From: Thermococcus sp. Bubb.Bath
Lineage (GTDB): Archaea; Methanobacteriota_B; Thermococci; Thermococcales; Thermococcaceae
Length of the DNA stretch: 64,000 nt
Assembly (NCBI RefSeq): GCF_012027595.1
Contig: NZ_SNUR01000001.1
Coordinates: 186,001-250,000, forward strand
Direction: 5' to 3'
Position 1 is the stretch's first letter, and each line of letters begins with the position of its first letter. The translations under genes were made by a program, and so were the position numbers. The notes under the pieces were generated by a model. That model ran no database searches, was not told the DNA's origin, and saw only the letters and a list, made by a program, of their open reading frames with translations. Positions 44,022 through 52,083 of this stretch are shown in pieces.

Positions 44022-44831
44022 ATGAGGAGAGTATTGTCTTTAGCCTCTACCATTTTTGTTTTTCTCCTAATGATGTTCCTTCCCTTGGCTGGGGCCTTTA
44101 ACGTCCTTGAGCACCTTGATCAGAACCAAACGTACCTTGGTATTTCCATTAGGGGGAATGCTATTGCAAGGAATGGAACTCCCCCAACAAACCCATTTAA
44201 TGATACTTCAATTCAAGGGCTTTACATAATACTCCCACATAACAAGACTCATGTCTGGTTCATCTCGTATTCCCCTAAGGGCACAAAAACTGAAAAGCCA
44301 GACTGGTACTACCCAAGAACCCCTAGAATACCATTTAACCTCTCCGACTGGAACCTTTCAAAAGTCATCAAAGAGTACCAGTGGGGGGTTGAGAATTATC
44401 TCCCGAACGTTACTGGGAATTTCTCTATTGGAGAATGGAGAAAGGGTTATTGGAATAGTTCGATAGGTTCATGGGAAGTGGAGGTTAATGCGCACAACTT
44501 GACAATAACCCTTCATACTATCGCCTGCGAAGGCTCCTTGGAATGCGATGAGTACATTACTTTCAAGTGCTGGAGGAATGAGAGCAACGTGACTTGTCAG
44601 TGGGGGAAGCCGGTTTTTAAGACGATAGCTCCCCCGTGGGGCCCAAAGACGACCACTTCAGAGGCAACATCAAAAACTACAACCACTTCAACTACAACTT
44701 CTTCTTTAAGCGCTCAAACCACTACAACCCCAGAGACGACCTCAAAGACTGGGAGCAAGATCTGTGGGCCAGGAGTGTTGATTGGATTAGTCCTGGCTCC
44801 AATCCTCCTAACAAAAAGGACAAAGAGGTGA
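44022..44831 (+). CDS. CGP-CTERM surface protein, paralogue 3
   Basis: A 269-residue protein, very close to paralogue 1 in the segments FNVLEHLDQNQTYLGIS, RGNAIARNGTPP and EKPDWYYPRTPRIPFNLSDW, and to paralogue 2 in NFSIGEWRKGYWNSS, so it looks like a mosaic of both. Signal peptide at the N-terminus, Thr-rich stalk and ICGPGVLIGLVLAPILL at the C-terminus. Same stop/ribosome binding site overlap with the gene before and after. Confidence 0.85.
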   Translation: MRRVLSLASTIFVFLLMMFLPLAGAFNVLEHLDQNQTYLGISIRGNAIARNGTPPTNPFNDTSIQGLYIILPHNKTHVWFISYSPKGTKTEKPDWYYPRTPRIPFNLSDWNLSKVIKEYQWGVENYLPNVTGNFSIGEWRKGYWNSSIGSWEVEVNAHNLTITLHTIACEGSLECDEYITFKCWRNESNVTCQWGKPVFKTIAPPWGPKTTTSEATSKTTTTSTTTSSLSAQTTTTPETTSKTGSKICGPGVLIGLVLAPILLTKRTKR

Positions 44832-44835
44832 GGCT

Positions 44836-45785
44836 ATGAGACGCAGTGCTCTCGTGCTATTGCTTCTTTTATTCTTTTCAGCACCCCTCGGTAGTTATTA
44901 CCTAATAAAGAGTCCCAAAGTGAGTGAATTGCAACCTCAGCCGATGTATCCTGCCGAGCTCTATTCATCTAGGGTTGAGCAATTAGTAAAGAACTGGGCC
45001 AGTGATGCCGAGCTTGTCCTTATCTACGGTTCCGAGAGCTGCCAGCAGATCCTCTGTGATCTTCACCCGATGCCATCCCCATGTCTTTGCAACGATTCAG
45101 CTTTTGGAGATGGGAAAGCACCCCAATGGACGTTCGTCTTTTATTCTGGGCAAAAAGGAGAGCTCATGAAGGTGGACGCATACATCTCAAAAGAAGGGGA
45201 AGAAAAAGCTGGCACGTTATCTCCAGGACGTATAAAACTCCCTTCAGCTATTCGAGTTTTAGCGAGAGTCTCTCTAACCCGCCTGAAAACCAAGTTAACA
45301 AGCCGGATGTTTACGTGTTCTTCAAAGGGCAGTGGACGTCCGGTCTTGAATCCCTCAACCTTACATCAACAAACTTCACGGAATTCAAACAACTGATTCT
45401 CACAGAATCCCAGAGTCCAGCAGTATACAACGGCATTTTAGTGCTCCCCGATGGAAAAATTGGAGACCTCGAGTCTCCGACTATCATTGTCAGAGCTCAG
45501 TTTAACAAAATACATGATGTTGTTACTGTGGTTTATCCTGGGGCAGTGTTAAGGGGGTACACCCCACAGGCGCCCTACAAGCCGACATCGCTGGGGGACT
45601 ATTCCGGGAGTATTCAGGCAATAACAAGCAAACTGGCATCCCCTGGATTCTCAGAGATTAAACTGATACTTGGGCAGCCCTACGCGTACTACAAACTCAC
45701 CAATGGCACGATAAAAATAGAAACCTTGGACTGCAACTTTGAGGTTATGGGTGAGAACATAACGGGAGCGTGCAGGACGAGATGA
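44836..45785 (+). pseudogene. Exported hypothetical protein, frameshifted
   Basis: Starts at ATG 44836 behind GAGGTGAGGCT with a signal peptide (SALVLLLLLFFSAPLGSYYL). The first frame keeps homology-like sequence (APQWTFVFYSGQKGELMKVD) to about codon 122, and the rest (WHVISRTYKTPFSYSSFSES ... NFEVMGENITGACRTR) is in another frame down to 45785. The switch is at the five As at 45203-45207; six As would restore a protein of about 316 residues. The plan resembles the 40530 gene. Either a pseudogene or a sequencing error. Confidence 0.65.
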
Positions 45786-45843
45786 GCTTCAAACTGGGCT
45801 TCAAAAGGGCTTTTATATCTGGTTAAAGATTTCATGGGGGTGA

Positions 45844-45999
45844 TACGTTGGGGATTCCTCTTCCTCAAGCACTCAAACCACGGCATCTCCCAATGAGAGT
45901 ACCGCATCTCCCACCGGAAGAAAACTCTGCAGACCGGCTTCATTGATTGGATTAGCGTTAATTCCCGCGTTGCTGGGACTGAGAAGATATAGGGGCTGA
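45844..45999 (+). pseudogene. Decayed C-terminal fragment of a CGP-CTERM protein
   Basis: A 51-codon frame without a start codon: SSSSSTQTTASPNESTASPT stalk followed by CRPASLIGLALIPALL and GLRRYRG before the stop. It is a CGP-CTERM tail in which the glycine of CGP became arginine. The rest of the gene is lost; the preceding 60 bp hold no frame. It shows that the tandem family was longer. Confidence 0.6.
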
Positions 46000-46175
46000 G
46001 AACGGCAGTACTCTGCTCGCCCTTCTTTCATTTTAAGCTGGCAGGGCTTTTCACGCAGGTTCTATCGGCCATCCCCTTGTCCAACAACCTCCCAATCAAG
46101 TTCCCTTCTTTAAACTCCACCGTTCAAAACCCTTAAAACACGACCTTCTCCAGTTTGAGGAATGGAGGTGAGAAA

Positions 46176-46952
46176 ATGTACACCGAAGAGGGACTTTTGA
46201 ACGAAATCCGCGAGCTTATGGACGATGACGAGCTCTTCGAGACCTACGAGAGGGCCTTCAATGAGTACCACTACTACTTCGACACGACGAACTACATCGT
46301 CCTCAACGTCTACAACTTCAACGATCACGGACCGGTTCACGTCCTCCTGACGACAAGGAGGGCCCTTGAGCTTCTTAGGATAATCAAGAAGTTCGGCATT
46401 CAGACGACGGCGCAGAAGCTCGGAAAGCCCTTCCGCTGGAGCAAGTTCATCGTTGCCTTCGGCGCTCTTTTCCACGACATCGGCAACATGATACACAGGA
46501 CGCCGCACTACCAGTTCAGCGTCTTTTTGGCGGAGCCCATAATAGAGAAGCTCATCTCGGAGTTCGAGAAGCGCGACCCCCTCCTCCTCAAGGCGCTCAC
46601 GCTCAACGCCATCTACACCCATGACGAGCACGTGCAGTGCACGACCATTGAAGGCTCGCTGGTGACGATAGCGGATGGCTGCGACATGGAGGCAGGAAGG
46701 AGCAGGCTCGTTCACAAGAAGGACAAGGTAGACATCCACGCCGTCTCGGCCCTCGCCATAGAGAGGGTTGAAATCAAGGAGGGAAACGAAGAAGAGCCGA
46801 TACTCATCGAAATCTGGATGAAGCACCCTGCCGGAATCTTCCAGGTGGACGAGATACTGACGAAGAAGGTTAAGAGCTCACTCCTCCGTGGGAGGGTCAG
46901 GCTCAGGATACACACTGGCGCCGACGGGGAGATTTTTGAGAAGGTCGTTTGA
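46176..46952 (+). CDS. HD superfamily phosphohydrolase
   Basis: A 258-residue HD protein: HGPVHVLLT near 49, FHDIGNMIHRTPHY near 108 (the HD pair), IYTHDEHVQC and IADGCDMEAG as further metal ligands. The architecture is typical for archaeal stand-alone HD phosphohydrolases of unknown substrate (nucleotides are likely). ATG 46176 lies after GGAGGTGA. A separate promoter is expected in the gap before it; the gene is not part of the CGP-CTERM block. Confidence 0.85.
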   Translation: MYTEEGLLNEIRELMDDDELFETYERAFNEYHYYFDTTNYIVLNVYNFNDHGPVHVLLTTRRALELLRIIKKFGIQTTAQKLGKPFRWSKFIVAFGALFHDIGNMIHRTPHYQFSVFLAEPIIEKLISEFEKRDPLLLKALTLNAIYTHDEHVQCTTIEGSLVTIADGCDMEAGRSRLVHKKDKVDIHAVSALAIERVEIKEGNEEEPILIEIWMKHPAGIFQVDEILTKKVKSSLLRGRVRLRIHTGADGEIFEKVV

Positions 46953-47021
46953 TTCTTTCCACAACTTTCTTAAACTCTCCCCCTTAGCTTAGTGCGGATT
47001 ACGATTACGGAGGTGTGTCTA

Positions 47022-47375
47022 ATGCAGAATATCCCACCACAGGTTCAGGCGATGTTGGGACAGCTTGAGAGCTACCAGCAGCAGCTCCAGCTCGTCATTC
47101 AGCAGAAGCAGAAGGTCCAGCTTGAGCTCACTGAGGCCAAAAAGGCCCTTGAGGAGATTGAGAAGGTCGAGGATGACGCGGTTATTTACAAGACCGTTGG
47201 AAGCCTCATAGTGAAGACCGAGAGGGCCAAGGCCGTTGAGGAGCTCAAGGAGAAGGTCGAGACCCTTGAGGTTAGGCTGAACGCCCTTGAGAGACAGGAG
47301 AAGAAGCTTAACGACAAGCTCAAGGAGCTCACCGCTCAGATTCAGTCCGCTCTGAGGCCGCCGGTGGCCGGCTGA
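47022..47375 (+). CDS. pfdB: Prefoldin subunit beta
   Basis: A 117-residue prefoldin beta: two long coiled-coil helices (QVQAMLGQLESYQQQLQLVI and EELKEKVETLEVRLNALERQ) linked by the AVIYKTVGSLIVKTER beta hairpin. With the alpha subunit it forms the hexameric chaperone that hands unfolded proteins to the thermosome. ATG 47022 with GGAGGTG upstream. Followed by the DUF3194 gene, the normal archaeal order. Confidence 0.95.
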   Translation: MQNIPPQVQAMLGQLESYQQQLQLVIQQKQKVQLELTEAKKALEEIEKVEDDAVIYKTVGSLIVKTERAKAVEELKEKVETLEVRLNALERQEKKLNDKLKELTAQIQSALRPPVAG

Positions 47376-47415
47376 CCTTTTATTTCTGTGTTTTTCAGCG
47401 TCTCCGGTGGTGAAC

Positions 47416-47736
47416 ATGGAGGAGAGTTCTAAGGGCAGGAGGGTAATCCACATAGGCCTGCCCCCACTGAGCGAGGAAGAACTGATCGAGATAGGGGAGC
47501 TTGCCCAGGAGACGGTGTTAAAGCGGATTTTTGGTGCCCTCAACCGGGGCGATGTCAAGGACGTGGACGTCACGACGAGGATAAACCTCGGGGACACCCT
47601 CGACCTGGAGGTTGAGGCCTACCTCGAGGTTCCGGTCTTTGTCAAGGCAGACGTTGAGAAGCTCGTGGAGGAGGCCCTTGAGGAGGCCTACTCCGTCGTT
47701 GAGAGGAGATTGAGGGAGATAGCCGGAAAGGGTTAA
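47416..47736 (+). CDS. DUF3194 family protein
   Basis: A 106-residue protein (IHIGLPPLSEEELIEIGELA ... DVDVTTRINLGDTLDLEVEA) of the archaeal DUF3194 type, normally located behind prefoldin beta. Function unknown. ATG 47416 with GGTGGTG just before it. It probably shares the prefoldin transcript. Confidence 0.75.
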   Translation: MEESSKGRRVIHIGLPPLSEEELIEIGELAQETVLKRIFGALNRGDVKDVDVTTRINLGDTLDLEVEAYLEVPVFVKADVEKLVEEALEEAYSVVERRLREIAGKG

Positions 47737-47771
47737 ATCGTTTAATGCCTATCTTAATCCCGGTGAGAGAT

Positions 47772-48092
47772 ATGGATTACCAGAAGATCGCGAGGATGTT
47801 TGCGAACGATGTGAAAAGGTCATTTGGGGGCTCCGTCAGGAAGGTTATCCTCTTTGGTTCCGTAGCGAGGGGAGACTACCGACCGGACAGTGACATTGAC
47901 GTCCTCGTGGTCGTCAATGGGGACCCCTGGGAAGCCCAGAAAAGGCTTTTGGATATAGTCCTAGAGTATCTATTAAAATACGGAGTCTACATCTCCGCAA
48001 AGGCGATAAGCGTTGAGGAGTATGAATTCATGGAGCGCATTGAGAGCGCGTTCTACACGAACGTCAAGAGGGAGGGAATCTCACTTGGATAA
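47772..48092 (+). CDS. Minimal nucleotidyltransferase (MNT)
   Basis: A 106-residue protein with the polymerase-beta-like motif LFGSVARGDYRPDSDIDVLV (GS plus DxD). In such pairs the MNT protein is the antitoxin and can AMPylate its HEPN partner. I use the ATG at 47772, which is preceded by GGTGAGAGAT; the frame from 47745 adds nine residues. Its 3' end overlaps the HEPN gene by 8 bp. Confidence 0.88.
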   Translation: MDYQKIARMFANDVKRSFGGSVRKVILFGSVARGDYRPDSDIDVLVVVNGDPWEAQKRLLDIVLEYLLKYGVYISAKAISVEEYEFMERIESAFYTNVKREGISLG

Positions 48093-48471
48093 TGAGGAAG
48101 TAAAGCTCCTCCTCAGCAACGCACATGGGTCCCTGAATGCGGCCGAGATTCTATTGGAACAGGGTTTTTATAGGGACGCAATGAGCAGGGCGTACTATGC
48201 CATGTTTTATGCCGCAAGCGCGCTGTTAAGGGCTAAAGGTATTATAACAAAGAGCCACAGAGGAGTAATTGCAAAATTCGGGCTTGAATTCGTTACGGAT
48301 GGAACTATAGAGGCGTACTATGCCAAGGCACTAGGCCTAGCTGAAACATTGAGAGAACGAGCAGACTACGATGTCACTTTCAGGCCCGAGGTAGAAGAGG
48401 CAGAGGAAGTCGTGGCGGATGCCCATAGATTTGTAGAGAGGATAGAAAAAGTCTTGGAGGAACGCCCATGA
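48085..48471 (+). CDS. HEPN domain protein (toxin partner of MNT)
   Basis: A 128-residue HEPN protein: four-helix core with AMSRAYYAMFYAASALLRAK and KSHRGVIAKFG. The TTG start at 48085 is preceded by GGAGG (48071-48075); no ATG is available. HEPN proteins are RNases or RNA-binding toxins; together with the MNT gene this is a toxin-antitoxin-type pair. The stop overlaps the next gene's start (ATGA), an unusual link to a housekeeping-like DHH gene. Confidence 0.85.
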   Translation: MDNEEVKLLLSNAHGSLNAAEILLEQGFYRDAMSRAYYAMFYAASALLRAKGIITKSHRGVIAKFGLEFVTDGTIEAYYAKALGLAETLRERADYDVTFRPEVEEAEEVVADAHRFVERIEKVLEERP

Positions 48472-49457
48472 AGGGCAAAATCAAGCTCAGGCGCTTCCTT
48501 GAAAACGCAGATGATAAATCCTTTCTCCTCCTCTGCCACCACAACGCAGATCCAGATTCCCTTGGCTCCGCGATAGCCTTCGCCCGCTATCTGAAGGGCA
48601 GGGGGGTGAAGCGGGTTAAGATAGGCGTCGCCCAGAGTGTTTCCTCCTACGCCAAGAGGCTTCTTGAATTCTCTCCAGTCCCCGTGGAGAGGAATCCTGT
48701 TGTAGATGATGAAATCGATGCGGTCATGATATTCGACACATCTTCCCTGGAACAGCTTGAGCCGATAGAACTTCCCAGAGGAAAGACCGTTATCCTCATC
48801 GATCACCACGTGGAAAAGGAGAGGCCAATCCCGGCGGACATAGTCGTGGTCGACTCCTCCAGGACTTCCACGGCCGAGATCGTCTGGGAGCTCTTCAAAT
48901 ACCTTGGGTTCGCAGACGAGCCTTCGGCGAGGGTTCTGCTGGCGGGAATACTGACGGACACCGCCAACTTCCGCTTTGCCAACGCGCGGACGTTCAAAAC
49001 AGTGGGGGAGATCCTTGAGGCCTTTCCGATTCAGATGGGGGAAATACAGCAGCTGGTCGCTCCGGTGGGGGATGAGAACACCGAGCAGGCCAGGAAGATG
49101 GCGGTTTTGAAGGCATGCCAGAGGCTTGAGCTCAAGAAGTTCCGCAGGTACATAATAGCGATTTCCCGTGTTTCGGCGTATGAATCGATGGCATGTAAGG
49201 TCTTCCTCCAGCTTGGGGCGGATATTGCCGTGGTGGGAAGCGAGAAGAAGGGGGTTAGAATATCCGTCAGGGCCAAAGAGGCCCTCGTGAAGAATGGTCT
49301 GCACCTTGGGAAGATACTGGAGAAGGTGGGGCCCGTAATCGACGGCTCCGGCGGTGGGCACGCGGGTGCTGCCGGCGCCAACGGAAAGAAGAACCTTGAT
49401 GAAGCCATCAAGCTGATAGTTAAGGAGATTGAGAAGTTTCTTGCCAAAAACGGTTGA
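48468..49457 (+). CDS. DHH/DHHA1 phosphoesterase (NrnA-like)
   Basis: A 329-residue DHH protein. Motifs: LCHHNADPDSLGSA (metal site 1), IFDTSS, LIDHHVEKE (the DHH motif), GILTDTANF, and the DHHA1 GSGGGHAGAAG near the C-terminus. This plan matches nanoRNase/pAp phosphatase or c-di-nucleotide hydrolases of the NrnA group. The exact substrate cannot be read from the sequence. Followed by a small zinc protein 11 bp on. Confidence 0.85.
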   Translation: MKGKIKLRRFLENADDKSFLLLCHHNADPDSLGSAIAFARYLKGRGVKRVKIGVAQSVSSYAKRLLEFSPVPVERNPVVDDEIDAVMIFDTSSLEQLEPIELPRGKTVILIDHHVEKERPIPADIVVVDSSRTSTAEIVWELFKYLGFADEPSARVLLAGILTDTANFRFANARTFKTVGEILEAFPIQMGEIQQLVAPVGDENTEQARKMAVLKACQRLELKKFRRYIIAISRVSAYESMACKVFLQLGADIAVVGSEKKGVRISVRAKEALVKNGLHLGKILEKVGPVIDGSGGGHAGAAGANGKKNLDEAIKLIVKEIEKFLAKNG

Positions 49458-49468
49458 GGTGAGCGATT

Positions 49469-49795
49469 ATGGCCAGATGTCCGCTCTGTGGAAAACCCCT
49501 TGACTGGGGTGAGTTGATAAACCAGATGCTCTCCCTTGAGAACGCCGAGGATGTTTTCAAGGACAAAGAGCGCTTCCTCGGTGCACTGGATTCCTTCGTC
49601 TTCAAGTGCCCCCACTGCGGGGAGGAGTTCTACGGCAGCAGCCTGCCCAAGAAGGAGGCGGAGAAGGTCTTCGAGCTCCTCAACGAGTTCAAGGGCTCTA
49701 TCGACTGGGAGAACAGGAAGGTAAGGCTGAGGCTCAACAGCCTGCTTGCTCTGGATACGATGCTTGAGAAGTGGGACGAGAAAGTGAAAGGGTGA
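49469..49795 (+). CDS. Small zinc-ribbon protein
   Basis: A 108-residue protein with two CxxC knuckles (CPLCGK at 4-9 and CPHCGEE near 48-54) and a helical C-terminal half (KKEAEKVFELLNEFKGSIDW). The knuckles can form one zinc ribbon. No known function; it is in the same run as the DHH gene. Confidence 0.7.
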   Translation: MARCPLCGKPLDWGELINQMLSLENAEDVFKDKERFLGALDSFVFKCPHCGEEFYGSSLPKKEAEKVFELLNEFKGSIDWENRKVRLRLNSLLALDTMLEKWDEKVKG

Positions 49796-49918
49796 GCAAA
49801 AACTTTTTTAAAGCCTCCCCTCTACCGTTGCCTGCAGGCACTATCATGCCTCATGGCTCGGGGGTGTCCGAGGCCGGGGCGAGTAGGAGCCCACCGGGCC
49901 GCTCTCGGAGGTGAGAGA
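49796..49918 (+). promoter_or_regulatory. Promoter and GC-rich structured leader of rpl44e
   Basis: CTTTTTTAAAGCC at about 49803-49815 is the TATA element. The transcript should begin near 49840, giving a leader of about 75-80 nt that is much richer in G+C than its surroundings and folds: CTCGG-GGGTGT-CCGAG, then GGCC..GG paired with CC..GGCC around AGTAGGA. It may bind a ribosomal protein or be a separate small RNA; no conserved family recognised. Confidence 0.45.
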
Positions 49919-50203
49919 ATGAAGTACCCGAAGCAGATAAGGACTTACTGCCCCTACTGTAAGAAGCACACGATCCACAAGGTCGAGAAGGTAAAGAAGA
50001 GGCCGAGGAGTGAGCTCAGCCAGGGCCAGAGGAGATTCAGGAGGATCATGAAGGGTTACCGCGGTTTCCCGAGGCCGAACCCGGCCGGAAGGGAGAAGCC
50101 GGTCAAGAAGCTCGACCTCAGGTTCCGCTGCACCGTCTGCGGCAAGGCCCACACCAGGGGACAGGGCTTCCGTGTGAAGAAGTTCGAGCTGGTGGAGGTG
50201 TGA
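49919..50203 (+). CDS. rpl44e: 50S ribosomal protein L44e
   Basis: A 94-residue L44e (eL42) with the zinc site CPYCKKH ... CTVCGKAH and the basic middle segment ([20 protein letters not shown]). It is part of the ribosomal E site. GGAGGTGAGA precedes the ATG at 49919. Followed 4 bp later by S27e, the usual archaeal pair. Confidence 0.97.
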   Translation: MKYPKQIRTYCPYCKKHTIHKVEKVKKRPRSELSQGQRRFRRIMKGYRGFPRPNPAGREKPVKKLDLRFRCTVCGKAHTRGQGFRVKKFELVEV

Positions 50204-50207
50204 AGGA

Positions 50208-50405
50208 ATGGCCCTTCCGAAGAACCTCATTCCAATGCCGAGGAGCAGGTTTCTCCGCGTCAAGTGTATTGACTGCGGCAACGAGCAGATAGTCTTCAGC
50301 AACCCGTCAACCCCAGTTAGGTGCCTCGTCTGCGGCGCCACCCTGGTGGAGCCGACCGGCGGAAAGGGCATAATAAAGGCAAAGATTCTTGAGGTTCTCG
50401 AGTGA
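50208..50405 (+). CDS. rps27e: 30S ribosomal protein S27e
   Basis: A 65-residue S27e (eS27) with the zinc-binding C4 site [10 protein letters not shown] ... [19 protein letters not shown] lies before the ATG. The transcript likely ends in the T-rich sequence at 50407-50440. Confidence 0.97.
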   Translation: MALPKNLIPMPRSRFLRVKCIDCGNEQIVFSNPSTPVRCLVCGATLVEPTGGKGIIKAKILEVLE

Positions 50406-50606
50406 ACCTCTTTTCTCTTATACTTTCTCTACGTTCCTTTTGGAGGCTTGGCTGAATAACCTGTGTCTGGGATGCTTGTGCGTGATTCTCTTCTATGTGG
50501 CCGTCCATGCCAAAAAGACTCTCTGTTCAGTCCCATTTCAAAACTACATATCTCTTTATTTCATTAATTGCATAATTCTGTAAAAATTTAGTTGGGGAAT
50601 TCATGG

Positions 50607-50826
50607 AAATGTGGCCCGCCCGTAACCCCCGCCTTCACCGCAGCCAGCGGCAGAACTCAGGCGGGTTAACCCAGGCGGGCCAGAATTGTGCCCGGCCTGG
50701 GTTTCCCACGGTCATTGTGCTCCGTAACGCGGAAGGCCCTCCCGTGGGGACCTCGCTGTAAGGCCGGGCTGTTGCCCCCGCATCGCCCCCCGGTTCATTC
50801 TCCCCGGGGTCCTCGCGCAGGGGCAT
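50607..50826 (-). ncRNA. H/ACA guide RNA with three hairpins
   Basis: Read leftwards, about 220 nt of GC-rich RNA fold into three H/ACA units, each a perfect lower stem directly followed by an ACA box. Unit 1: GCCCCTGC with GCGGGGGC, then ACAG. Unit 2: GCCCGGCCT with AGGCCGGGC, then ACAA. Unit 3: GGCCCGCCTG with CGGGCGGGCC, then ACAT. Each has an internal loop (guide pocket), an upper stem (CCCACGG/CCGTGGG in unit 2, CGCCT/AGGCG in unit 3) and a kink-turn or kink-loop (GA ... TGA) above it. A TATA box lies about 25 bp upstream of the 5' end. It should guide pseudouridylation of rRNA with Cbf5, Nop10, Gar1 and L7Ae. Confidence 0.88.
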
Positions 50827-50842
50827 TGAAATTTGGATACTA

Positions 50843-50855
50843 GGTTTATAAATGG
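50843..50855 (-). promoter_or_regulatory. Promoter of the H/ACA RNA
   Basis: Read leftwards, CCCATTTATAAAC is a TATA element placed about 25 bp before the first base of the lower stem of hairpin 1, so the RNA starts near 50824-50828. Confidence 0.65.
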
Positions 50856-50881
50856 GAGGGTATCCTAGAATGCTGGGGACA

Positions 50882-51493
50882 CTACCTGGAAAACATTCCG
50901 AGTTGCATAAGGATCTCCCTGAACTCCCCAGATGATGCCCGGATAATGGGGTATCTCTGTGTAAATGGGCAGGAAGGTTCCTTTCGTGAGCTTATCTCGA
51001 ACGTCCCTATCTCCTTTGCGATCCTTACTATCTCTTCCTTGTCGAGCCCTATCAATGGCCTCAGGACGGGAAGATCACTGGCAGTGCTTACCACCATCAG
51101 GTTGTCGAGGGTTTGCGAAGCAACCTGTCCGAGGGAGTCTACTGTTATTATTTGTCCGCGTGCCAATCTCATCCCCAATTTGACATGCCCTTCTCAGCAT
51201 CAGCCACTTGCACAGAACACACGTATACCTAACTCTGCCGATTTCCTGAAGTATCTTGAATGCTGGGACGTGTATTTCAGAGAAGTCCGCAGCGACGGGA
51301 TCGTTGAGCTTTCCGTAGCGCTTCAGAACTTCCACCATATTTAAGACCTTTTCTTCCTTGATAGGGCCCTGCCTGAAGTGAATTGGGGTAATCTCCAGTT
51401 CTCTTCGGAGCATTAGATAAACTGCCACCGGCGAGTCTATTCCCAAGCTGAGCAAGGCAACGACTCTCGGGGTCTACACTCTTTAGCGACCTC
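50882..51493 (-). pseudogene. Broken PP-loop (ThiI-like) ATPase gene
   Basis: Two frames carry the halves of one protein: VALLSLGIDSPVAVYLMLRR ... YTCVLCKWLMLRRAC (51190-51475) and KLGMRLARGQIITVDSLGQV ... (50882-51186). They align with the C-terminal half of the intact thiI next door, including the C-V-L-C-K and DSLGQVASQTLDN motifs. One base too many near 51187 breaks the frame. The PP-loop motif reads SLGIDS instead of SGGIDS. At the 5' end the frame also shifts at a run of four Cs (about 51469-51472) and no start codon is present. Remnant of a thiI-like duplicate. Confidence 0.75.
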
Positions 51494-51513
51494 TTTAAGG
51501 CTCTTTCCCGAAC

Positions 51514-52074
51514 CTAAAGTTTGAAACCTCTGAGGAGCAGGAGCCCCACGTAAACGAACCACGCCAGTATCGTTGCTGCCCCTACCAGCTCTGGAATGGC
51601 TATGCCCTTGAAGACTCTGGCCCGGATCATCCACATCATCAAGAGGAAGGTCGTTACCGCTAGGATGCTCCAGAGGTAACCAAACTTCACTCCCGAGTGC
51701 CAGAGCTTGAGACCAATTATCGCTATATCTGATAGGGCTAGGGTGTAGAACAGCACTGCGGAGGGGGTGTGTGGGCCGGTTTCCTCGGGAAAGACGCCTA
51801 CGAGGAACAGGAAGATCGCCGCCGCTGGCATCAGGTAGCTAAGCCCGCTCTTGAAGGCTGCCAGTGATGGAATGAGTGTGGTAATGGCATAGATCATTAA
51901 GAAGCTGTTGAACCACCATCTGGCGGGGTTTTTAAGGGAGCCCATATCGCTCAGGGCGTTGTTAGTGAATGAGAACCACGGATTGCGGTGGATCACTATG
52001 AGAAGGCCTGTCACAAAGATCAAGGGGAGGAAGACGGCTACATACCCCCCGAGCTTTATTATGTTCACGTTCAT
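51514..52074 (-). CDS. DUF998-like membrane protein
   Basis: A 186-residue protein with about six hydrophobic segments (YVAVFLPLIFVTGLLIV, SAVLFYTLALSDIAIIG, YLWSILAVTTFLLMMW, ILAWFVYVGLLLL). FTNNALSDMGSLKNPARWWF is the DUF998 signature. Function unknown. It lies 9 bp after the thiI stop on the same strand. Confidence 0.8.
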   Translation of the reverse strand: MNVNIIKLGGYVAVFLPLIFVTGLLIVIHRNPWFSFTNNALSDMGSLKNPARWWFNSFLMIYAITTLIPSLAAFKSGLSYLMPAAAIFLFLVGVFPEETGPHTPSAVLFYTLALSDIAIIGLKLWHSGVKFGYLWSILAVTTFLLMMWMIRARVFKGIAIPELVGAATILAWFVYVGLLLLRGFKL

Positions 52075-52083
52075 ACCCTCACC

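Noticed and set aside
50607-50826. RNase P RNA or SRP RNA for the GC-rich block
   Set aside because: Conserved RNase P and SRP core motifs are absent, while three ACA-terminated hairpins fit H/ACA RNA.
51437-51634. 65-codon ORF upstream of the thiI-like remnant
   Set aside because: Mostly a shadow of the DUF998 gene; only its last residues may belong to the broken thiI-like gene.
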